Assembly (NCBI GenBank): GCA_033764965.1
Contig: JANRIN010000289.1
Location: 1 to 64,000 of the forward strand
DNA from: JSC-12 sp033764965
GTDB taxonomy: Bacteria; Cyanobacteriota; Cyanobacteriia; Leptolyngbyales; Leptolyngbyaceae
DNA length: 64,000 nucleotides
Direction: 5' to 3'
Shown here: piece after piece, positions 58,128 through 64,000 of the stretch
How the letters are laid out: each line of letters opens with the position of its first letter
Numbering within the stretch: position 1 is the stretch's first letter
The notes under the pieces: generated by a model
Databases searched by the model: none
What the model was told of the DNA's origin: nothing
The model's input: only the letters and a program-made list of their open reading frames with translations
Made by a program: the position numbers and the translations under genes

Positions 58128-58286
58128 AGAAGCTGTTTGTAAATAGGGTAAATGTGGCTCAAAAGCAAGCCCTGAAGAGATCCTCCCTAACCCCTCTTCA
58201 TAAGGAGGGAACCAAGCCCTAAGTCTGAAGTCCCCCTTTTGAAGGGAGATTTAGGGGGATCGAAACATTGATTGACAAACACTTCT
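58128..58286 (-). mobile_element. MITE-like element, copy 2 (159 bp, inverted relative to copy 1)
   Basis: Begins AGAAGCTGTTTGT and ends ACAAACACTTCT, imperfect terminal inverted repeats. The reverse complement matches 5791-5950 over its whole length with substitutions and small indels. It sits between the DUF421 gene and the terminator of the BioF-like gene, and interrupts neither. No open frame of interest. Confidence 0.75.
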
Positions 58287-58298
58287 AAAGATCATCCA

Positions 58299-58327
58299 AT
58301 AAAAAAGACGTTCTTAGAAAGAACGTC
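58299..58327 (-). terminator. Terminator of the BioF-like gene
   Basis: GACGTTCTT (58307-58315) pairs with AAGAACGTC (58319-58327). An A-run at 58301-58306 on the plus strand gives a T-run on the minus strand. It lies 49 bp after the gene's stop. Confidence 0.85.
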
Positions 58328-58375
58328 CTCAAATCAAGTTGTCACTACTACTGACTTAGGATAAGTTGGCAAAAT

Positions 58376-59653
58376 CTAAGCGCTAATCGTTGATTCGTAC
58401 AATCGATCGCGCACTTTCACCATTGCTGCCACGAGCCGATCCATTTCCTCGCGGGTATGGATGGCGTTTGCGGTAATCCGAATCCGAGGTTTGGCAATGA
58501 ACCAGATGGGAGAGACCCAAATGCCATAGTCCAATAGCTCGCGAGCAAAGACCTTAGGATTTACTTCGGTTGGCAGCACGACCGGAATGACGTTGGTTTC
58601 CCCGATCGCCATAAAGTCATGAGCCGCAAGCCGCGATCTCAGGTAGCGAGTATTTTCCTGTAAGCGAGTCACTAGCTCTGGTTGCTGCCGTACAATCTGA
58701 AGACTTTGCAATGCTGCTGCCGTGAGGGGGGGGGCTAGAGAGCAAGTACCAATCGAAGTGGGAGAAACGTTAAGCAACGGTTTTAGCTCTGCCACATGGG
58801 TACTGATGGCAGCCCCAACGGATGCCCCAAACTTGGAAAACGTCGTCATGATCAGGGGTACAACGCCTTGATCGATCGCGTCTTGAGGCGTGAGATCAAA
58901 GTATTCGTAAATGCCCCGCCCAGTCGTCCCGATTGCACCAGATGCGTGAGCTTCATCCATCAGCAGCACGCTGTCTGGATAGTTGGACAGGATTTTGATC
59001 ATTTCTGGCAGGGGAGCTAGATCGCCATCCATTGAAAAAACGGCATCGGAGACAACCATGATGCGATCGCCCGGTTTGGCATAACGCTTCAGTTTGCGGG
59101 CAAAGTCTTCCATGTTGCAATGGCGATAGGCTTTGACCCGAACCCTGGGGCTATGTCCAAACATCTTGCCGGAACGGGTGCCAGCATTTGCCAGCGCAGA
59201 GACAATGCAACCGTGGTTCAGCACGTCCGTCATAATCAGCGTTTCCCGTGTGTGCTGGAATCCCGGCACAGGGATTGCTAGATGGCAAAACGCATCCATC
59301 AACGCTTGCATTGCCATCCAGGCATTCAAAAACAGTTGGGTATGGGGCAAATGCTTGAAGCTCGAAATCTCGTCTTCTAACTGACGATGCAAGTCAATGC
59401 GTCCACTCAGGACGGAGGTTGAACTGTTGGAAGTGCCGTACTGAAGAATTGCATCGATCGCTGCCTGCTTCACTCGGTCATCATGAGTTAACCCCAACAC
59501 ATCATTGCTGCAAAAAGTGAGCACCATGCTGCGATCGCCCGTTGCAGCATCTTCAATTTCTATGACATTGCCATTCTTGCGGTGGCAAATGTACTCATCC
59601 GGGTCTAGCCCGCTTTCGTACCAACGTTGGACGTATTCTTTAACGACTTGCAC
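58376..59653 (-). CDS. PLP-dependent alpha-oxoamine synthase (BioF/Kbl-like)
   Basis: 425 residues. This family joins an amino acid to an acyl-CoA with loss of CO2 (8-amino-7-oxononanoate synthase, glycine C-acetyltransferase, serine palmitoyltransferase). The PLP pocket has DEAHASG (Asp233, His236) and the PLP Lys274 in TTFSKFGAS. The N-terminal FCSNDVLGLTHDDRVKQAA and SVLSGRIDLHRQLED blocks are typical. The exact substrate is not readable, and no other biotin genes adjoin. The GTG at 59653 follows GAGGAG by 6 nt. Confidence 0.85.
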   Translation of the reverse strand: MQVVKEYVQRWYESGLDPDEYICHRKNGNVIEIEDAATGDRSMVLTFCSNDVLGLTHDDRVKQAAIDAILQYGTSNSSTSVLSGRIDLHRQLEDEISSFKHLPHTQLFLNAWMAMQALMDAFCHLAIPVPGFQHTRETLIMTDVLNHGCIVSALANAGTRSGKMFGHSPRVRVKAYRHCNMEDFARKLKRYAKPGDRIMVVSDAVFSMDGDLAPLPEMIKILSNYPDSVLLMDEAHASGAIGTTGRGIYEYFDLTPQDAIDQGVVPLIMTTFSKFGASVGAAISTHVAELKPLLNVSPTSIGTCSLAPPLTAAALQSLQIVRQQPELVTRLQENTRYLRSRLAAHDFMAIGETNVIPVVLPTEVNPKVFARELLDYGIWVSPIWFIAKPRIRITANAIHTREEMDRLVAAMVKVRDRLYESTISA

Positions 59654-60361
59654 AATAAACTCCTCTCACCTTCATATAGCCTACCGTCTATAGCTCAACA
59701 GTATAAATGGGTCACTCAATTACTTCTACGCACAATTGCTTATCGTTTGATTTTATAGATACCGTAGAATGTGCTCTTTTGCATGGCTGTAAGGTCAAAA
59801 CGCCAAGCATCACAATACTTGAGGTTTGTCCCAATTGGATTCCTCATACATACACAACCATGCCAAAGACTTCAGGCAAATTTGTCACCTTCCTCCGCAA
59901 ATCACCCGATCAGCGATCGCGCCCTTTTTCTGCACTCATAGTGAAATTGACAATAGCCTGGGAATACCGCTTTGATCAAAAAGCTTAACCTGAATGCCTG
60001 ACCAGGATGGAAGGGGAACTTCAAGTCAGCAATTCTCATTATGGGAAATGGCTATTCAATCATGCCCGCTTGCAATTTCATTTGCGGTTGATCTAGGGGT
60101 GAATTCAGCAACGACAGGATCGCTTTAATACAAACGTTTCAAATGACAATTACTGCTTCAAGTTATAAAAAGAGGCAGAAACAAGCCCCCTTGTCTCTGC
60201 CTCGAATGTTCCTCACATCGGTTGAGCATCACACAACCTATCTGCATCTAACTTAACTTTCGCCTTTTGGGAGTGGGTGAAGCCGTTGTAAAAAATCTTC
60301 TACCCTCTGTAAAGCTTCTACGTATTTTACTCATGCCTCTATCTGATAGTGAGTTAACCCT
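59654..60361. other. Long intergenic region, no convincing protein gene
   Basis: About 700 bp. A 93-codon open frame on the plus strand (59707-59988) has poor composition and no ribosome-binding site, so I do not count it. The notable feature is a strong minus-strand terminator (60167-60203), which implies a transcript entering from the right. The promoters of the BioF-like gene and of the pentapeptide gene must also lie here. Confidence 0.5.
60167..60203 (-). terminator. Orphan rho-independent terminator on the minus strand
   Basis: GAGGCAGA (60172-60179) pairs with TCTGCCTC (60196-60203), and after one mismatch ACAAG pairs with CTTGT around a four-base loop. The A-run at 60167-60171 becomes TTTTT right after the stem on the minus strand; on the plus strand no T-run follows. 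No minus-strand gene lies to its right within the window. Confidence 0.75.
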
Positions 60362-61204
60362 GTGAGTGAGTCAGCCCAGCCACGATCGTATGTTCAACAA
60401 GACTTACGCAATCGTTCCTTCAAGGGGCAAATCTTGAACGCCGCAGATTTCAGTGGGGCTGATTTGCGAGGGTGTACCTTCAATAACGCTCAGTTGGTGG
60501 GGGCTAACTTTGAGCGAGCAAGAATGGGGCGATCGCTACGCCAACGAGTCATTTGGGTTGGATCTGCGATCGCTACTTTTCTGCTGGTTGGTCATGCCGT
60601 GAGTAATTTAGTGTTTGGGAGTTTGGGGCAAACCCCGGCAGATAAAGCCTGGACTTACGTTTTGGTGCTGGTGGGGGTTTCTGGGTTGGCGGGTGCGTTG
60701 GCGGGGGTGAAGGCGTGGCTCAAACAGCCCTTCAACCAAATTGCTGAAATTTTGGCTGGAGTGGCAGCAGGTGCTGTCGTGGGATTCTTCTATGCAGGCG
60801 TACTGGCGGGGAAAGATCCGCGTTGGGCGATCGGGGGTGCGGTGCTGGGCGGCGTTGCACTGGGAGTCCTTGGGTTGAGTACATGGCGCTGGCGTTGGCG
60901 ACGGCTCCTCTCCGCGATCGTGCTACGGCTGACAGTGGCATTAACGGCTTATGGCTTCGCGTTTCTAGTTGGTGCGACGGCTCTGACAATGCTCAACGTG
61001 GGCTATTTGTGGGCTGGTTTTATTCTGGGGTTGCTTTCCTTGCTCTACCTCTGGTTCACCTGGCAAGGGTTGGTGGATACTGTGCAAACGATACGGCAAG
61101 CTCCAGGAACGACATTTTGCAACGCTAACTTAACTGATGCCAGGTTTTCTGCAGTTTCTGTCCATCAAGCAGACTTTTCTGGCGCAGTGGGACGAACATT
61201 TTGA
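60362..61204 (+). CDS. Pentapeptide-repeat protein with central membrane domain
   Basis: 280 residues. An N-terminal pentapeptide block (FKGQILNAADFSGADLRGCT, about 18-55) is followed by five or six hydrophobic helices (about 60-240). A short second pentapeptide block (FCNANLTDARFSAVSVHQAD) lies at the very C-terminus. This pentapeptide-membrane-pentapeptide layout is seen in longer cyanobacterial proteins. Here the second block holds only about four units, so the gene may be truncated. The start is GTG at 60362. Function unknown. Confidence 0.75.
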   Translation: MSESAQPRSYVQQDLRNRSFKGQILNAADFSGADLRGCTFNNAQLVGANFERARMGRSLRQRVIWVGSAIATFLLVGHAVSNLVFGSLGQTPADKAWTYVLVLVGVSGLAGALAGVKAWLKQPFNQIAEILAGVAAGAVVGFFYAGVLAGKDPRWAIGGAVLGGVALGVLGLSTWRWRWRRLLSAIVLRLTVALTAYGFAFLVGATALTMLNVGYLWAGFILGLLSLLYLWFTWQGLVDTVQTIRQAPGTTFCNANLTDARFSAVSVHQADFSGAVGRTF

Positions 61205-61313
61205 CGAATATTTTGAGGCAAAGCTAAATTTTCGGCATGGGGTTTCGTTATCCTGGTATCGGCATCAATTGTCCGGATTCATTTTGTTGGGATTTATTTT
61301 GTTGGGATTCATA

Positions 61314-62876
61314 ATGACGCTGCACCGTTTCATGCTTCGCTTCCGTTCCAGCCGCAGGTTTGTTCGCACGATCGCCCTTTCGCTGCTGGTGCTGTGCCTG
61401 AGTTGGGGACTGCTGCCAGCCGTCGCAATGGCGCAAACGCCTGGGCGTTCAATCCAGCCCTACGTGGATCAGGTGGTGCAAAACATCACCGAGTTCACGC
61501 TGGAAAACGGCATGAAGTTTATTGTGCTGAAGCGAGACAAGGCTCCAGTCGTGTCCTTCGTCACCTATGCCGATGTGGGCGGAGCGGATGAACCAGATGG
61601 ACAAACCGGAGTGGCTCACTTTCTGGAACATCTTGCTTTCAAAGGCACCACTCGCATTGGCACCGTGGATTATGCGGCTGAAAAACCATTGCTCGATCGA
61701 TTGGATGAGATTTCAACCCAACTGAAAGTAGCCAAGGCAAGCAACCAGACCGAAAAGGTGCAACAACTGGCGGCGGAGTTTGCCAAAGTGGAGGCAGCCG
61801 CCGCAAAACTGGTGAAGCAAAATGAAATGGGGCGGATTGTGGAACAGGCAGGCGGCGTGGGACTGAATGCCACCACTTCGACGGATGCCACTCGTTACTT
61901 CTTCAGCTTTCCAGCCAACAAGCTGGAACTCTGGATGTCCCTGGAATCGGAGCGCTTTCTGGATCCCGTTTTTCGCGAGTTTTACAAAGAGCAAAATGTC
62001 ATTTTGGAGGAGCGCCGTCTGCGGACAGACAACTCCCCGATCGGGCAAATGGTTGAGGCATTTTTGGATACCGCCTTCAAAGTGCATCCCTATCGCCGTC
62101 CGGTGATAGGCTACAACCGGGACATCAGCAACCTGACACGGGACAACGTGCAACAGTTTTTTGATCAGTACTACGTGCCCAATAACCTGACAGTGGCGAT
62201 CGTGGGAGATGTCGACCCGGCGGAGGTCAAGCGGCTAGCAAACACTTATTTTGGACGCTATAAAGCTGGACCGAAACCGCCTCAAGTATCTGTGGTAGAA
62301 CCCGCCCAAACAGAGACGCGAGAAGTCACCCTGAAGCTCAAATCCCAGCCCTGGTATCTAGAGGGCTATCACACTCCAGCTTTGAATAATCCTGACTCCG
62401 TTCTTTACGAGATGATTGGTGACATTTTGAGTAGCGGACGTACCTCCCGCCTCTACAAATCCCTGGTGGAAACGAAACAACTGGCACTCGCCGCTCAAGG
62501 ATTCACGGGTTTTCCGGGCGACAAGTTCCCTAACTTAATGCTGTTCTATGCGCTTACGGCTCCGGGGCATACGGTTGAAGAAGTGGGTACGGCACTGCGG
62601 ACAGAAATTGAGCGCTTGAAGACGGAACCCGTTGCGGCTGAAGAATTGGAGCGGGTGAAAAACCAGGCACGGGCAGGACTGTTGCGATCGCTCAACTCTA
62701 ACATGGGGATGGCACAGGCACTGCTGGAGTACGAAGCGAAAACAGGCACCTGGCGCAACCTGTTCAAACAACTCGATCGTATTGCTGCCGTCACTCCTGC
62801 CGATATTCAACGGGCAGCCCAACAAGCGTTTACTGCCCAAAATCGCACGATCGGGCGTATTCTTCCGGTTGAATGA
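61314..62876 (+). CDS. Exported M16 family zinc metalloprotease
   Basis: 520 residues. A signal peptide (TIALSLLVLCLSWGLLPAVA then MAQ) leads to an M16 peptidase (pitrilysin/insulinase) domain with the inverted zinc motif HFLEH (His102, Glu105, His106) and a downstream Glu in LEEERL-type sequence. A second M16 domain (about 260-500; VDPAEVKRLANTYFGRY, DILSSGRTSRLYK) completes the clam-shell. It is probably periplasmic. The frame is open to 61137, but the first 59 codons overlap the pentapeptide gene and look noncoding; the ATG at 61314 gives a clean signal peptide. A 15-bp tandem duplication lies just before it. Confidence 0.88.
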   Translation: MTLHRFMLRFRSSRRFVRTIALSLLVLCLSWGLLPAVAMAQTPGRSIQPYVDQVVQNITEFTLENGMKFIVLKRDKAPVVSFVTYADVGGADEPDGQTGVAHFLEHLAFKGTTRIGTVDYAAEKPLLDRLDEISTQLKVAKASNQTEKVQQLAAEFAKVEAAAAKLVKQNEMGRIVEQAGGVGLNATTSTDATRYFFSFPANKLELWMSLESERFLDPVFREFYKEQNVILEERRLRTDNSPIGQMVEAFLDTAFKVHPYRRPVIGYNRDISNLTRDNVQQFFDQYYVPNNLTVAIVGDVDPAEVKRLANTYFGRYKAGPKPPQVSVVEPAQTETREVTLKLKSQPWYLEGYHTPALNNPDSVLYEMIGDILSSGRTSRLYKSLVETKQLALAAQGFTGFPGDKFPNLMLFYALTAPGHTVEEVGTALRTEIERLKTEPVAAEELERVKNQARAGLLRSLNSNMGMAQALLEYEAKTGTWRNLFKQLDRIAAVTPADIQRAAQQAFTAQNRTIGRILPVE

Positions 62877-63189
62877 CATCTGAAAATACGCCGATCGCTA
62901 AACTAAATCCTGAGAGGTTTACAGAGCCTTTAAGCTTCGAATTTTACTTTGTTAATTTAACAAAGTAAGCTCGCACCATTTGCTATTAAGCCTGGTAGAT
63001 ATTAATTAATTATGTTAGTAGTAACTATTCATCAACAGTTTTAGTAGTAGTTTCTACAAATTGCTTATAAAGCAATACAGATCTGGGGGTTTCTACGGAA
63101 GCGCTGAACTAAACTTCATCAGTCAGTTAGCTTTGCTGGTATGGTACATCGGTTTGCCTGACCTCAAACGTTACCCTCTTATTTCGTTT
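62877..63189. other. AT-rich intergenic region
   Basis: About 310 bp, AT-rich, with no protein-like frame. It should hold the promoter of the GT2 gene. Short inverted repeats such as TTTAACAAAG/CTTTGTTAA-like stretches near 62940-62965 are present, but none is a clear terminator. Confidence 0.4.
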
Positions 63190-64000
63190 ATGAGTATTTT
63201 ATTGTCAATTTGTATCCCCACGTTCAACCGTGCCCAGGAATTAGAACGCCAACTGACCTGGTTGGCAGAGGAAATAAAAGGTTTCGAGGCTCAGTGTGAG
63301 GTAATTGTTTCCGATAATTGCTCTGAAGATGCAACTCCGCAAGTGGTCAAGGAGTGGCATTCCAAACTTGCGAACACTCGATTTAAAACAAATCGAAATC
63401 CTGAAAATATTGGCTGGATGCGAAACTTTCATTACTTAGTCGGAGCGGCTTCTGGGAAGTATATTTGGATTGTGGGAGATGATGATCCCATTGCTCGTGG
63501 AACGCTTGCTTACGTTTTGAAATCTCTCGCAGCCAACCCAGATCTTTCTCTCATTTTTCTTAACTTTTCCGATCGGCATAATCAGACTGGAGAAGTCCAC
63601 AACCAGCACTATCTTCCAACAGACCTGGAAGAGAAACGCAAGGACGGTATTGCTGTTTTTGAAAAATGTCTTGAAAGAGATATTGGTGCTGTTATTTTTA
63701 TCACTTCAACAATTTTTCAAACTCAATATGTTTGCGAGGCACTCGAAAAGTGGCCAACCAGCCTAAATAACTGGGCAGGTTTAGCGTACTGGGCAGGAAA
63801 TTGTGCCATGCACGGCAGCGTTTTAGTGACTAAAGAGAATTTTGTGGAATGTACTTTAGGTGCCAGTAATTGGGGAAAAGCTCCACAGCAATGGTTTTAC
63901 ATAATTTACCGAGATATTCCTAGTGTTTACAAAAAACTTAAGGAACTGGGGTTTTCTCCAAAAGTTTGCAACCGTAAAATTTTGGAACTCACGAGCGAAA
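63190..64000 (+). CDS. Glycosyltransferase family 2, 3' end outside window
   Basis: 270 codons are visible from ATG 63190 to the window end without a stop. The N-terminus LLSICIPTFNRAQELERQL and CEVIVSDNCSEDATPQVV are the GT-A nucleotide-binding start, and IWIVGDDDPIARG holds the DxD metal/donor motif. This resembles abequosyltransferase-like GT2 enzymes that add a sugar to surface polysaccharides. Donor and acceptor unknown. Codon use is more AT-rich than in the photosynthesis genes. Confidence 0.85.
   Translation, partial: MSILLSICIPTFNRAQELERQLTWLAEEIKGFEAQCEVIVSDNCSEDATPQVVKEWHSKLANTRFKTNRNPENIGWMRNFHYLVGAASGKYIWIVGDDDPIARGTLAYVLKSLAANPDLSLIFLNFSDRHNQTGEVHNQHYLPTDLEEKRKDGIAVFEKCLERDIGAVIFITSTIFQTQYVCEALEKWPTSLNNWAGLAYWAGNCAMHGSVLVTKENFVECTLGASNWGKAPQQWFYIIYRDIPSVYKKLKELGFSPKVCNRKILELTSE

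Noticed and set aside
59707..59988. 93-codon plus-strand frame upstream of the BioF-like gene
   Set aside because: Composition is rich in Cys, His and Thr without pattern, there is no ribosome-binding site, and it overlaps the likely promoter region.
61137..61313. N-terminal extension of the M16 protease frame
   Set aside because: It overlaps the pentapeptide gene out of frame, contains tandem-duplicated noncoding DNA, and would bury the signal peptide 80 residues inside the protein.
1..64000. CRISPR arrays, tRNA or rRNA genes
   Set aside because: I looked for regularly spaced direct repeats and for tRNA-like cloverleaf arms with CCA-proximal stems in the gaps and saw none. A covariance-model scan would be the decisive test.

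Overview
This window is chromosomal DNA of a cyanobacterium with phycobilisomes. The evidence is a core-membrane linker gene (apcE), chlorophyll synthase (chlG), the cytochrome b6f subunit PetP, the plastid/cyanobacterial ribosomal protein PSRP-3, a cyanobacterial-type ATP synthase operon with both b and b' subunits, and many HIP1 octamers (GCGATCGC). An ApcE with four linker repeats, several zinc-ribbon Ser/Thr kinases and many dispersed palindromes fit a larger, probably filamentous genome of the Leptolyngbya/Oscillatoriales kind. I cannot fix the genus. Nothing looks like a prophage, plasmid, CRISPR locus or intact insertion sequence, and I found no rRNA or tRNA gene.

Layout. 0-6 kb: the end of an unknown gene with a terminator, argG, a HAD protein, a sensor histidine kinase and typA. 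5.7-6.3 kb: a cluster of repeats (a palindrome, a MITE-like element, a HIP1-armed terminator and a 62-bp repeat). 6.3-14.7 kb: mostly minus strand, with a glycosyltransferase, an SLH lipoprotein, a WD40 receptor-like kinase, small proteins, aquaporin Z and a HAD hydrolase. 14.8-19.6 kb: plus strand, with PSRP-3, glgB, a divergent SAM-hydrolase-family protein and a CIA30 protein. 19.6-23 kb: minus strand, with a methyltransferase, a photolyase-family flavoprotein and an LRAT-NTF2 fusion. 23-29 kb: an SLH-glycosidase, a DUF4327 protein, and an apparent kinase/phosphatase operon (FHA-kinase plus PP2C, both with zinc ribbons). 29.4-38.3 kb: a sugar nucleotidyl/glycosyltransferase-like gene, Dps, small membrane proteins, wecB, a GT39-like membrane protein and a Rieske oxygenase. 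38.8-44.8 kb: the operon atpI-B-E-G-F-H-A-C on the minus strand. 45-50 kb: a methyltransferase and, divergently, apcE. 50-59.7 kb: hisF, petP, an ArsA/Get3-like ATPase, chlG, a class A penicillin-binding protein, a response regulator, a DUF421 protein and a BioF-like enzyme. 60-64 kb: a pentapeptide-membrane protein, an M16 protease and a GT2 glycosyltransferase that runs off the window end.

Main themes are photosynthetic energy conversion (atp operon, apcE, chlG, petP), envelope and polysaccharide work (glycosyltransferases, wecB, SLH proteins, PBP1) and protein phosphorylation. The less ordinary signals are: a MITE-like element in two inverted copies 52 kb apart; a 62-bp repeat next to the 3' end of two unrelated genes; an orphan minus-strand terminator at 60.17 kb that suggests an unannotated RNA; the LRAT-NTF2 fusion; a SAM-hydrolase homologue that appears to lack the catalytic His; and an ArsA-like ATPase with Arg in the P-loop beside chlG. 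I see no clear multi-gene system that I would call new.
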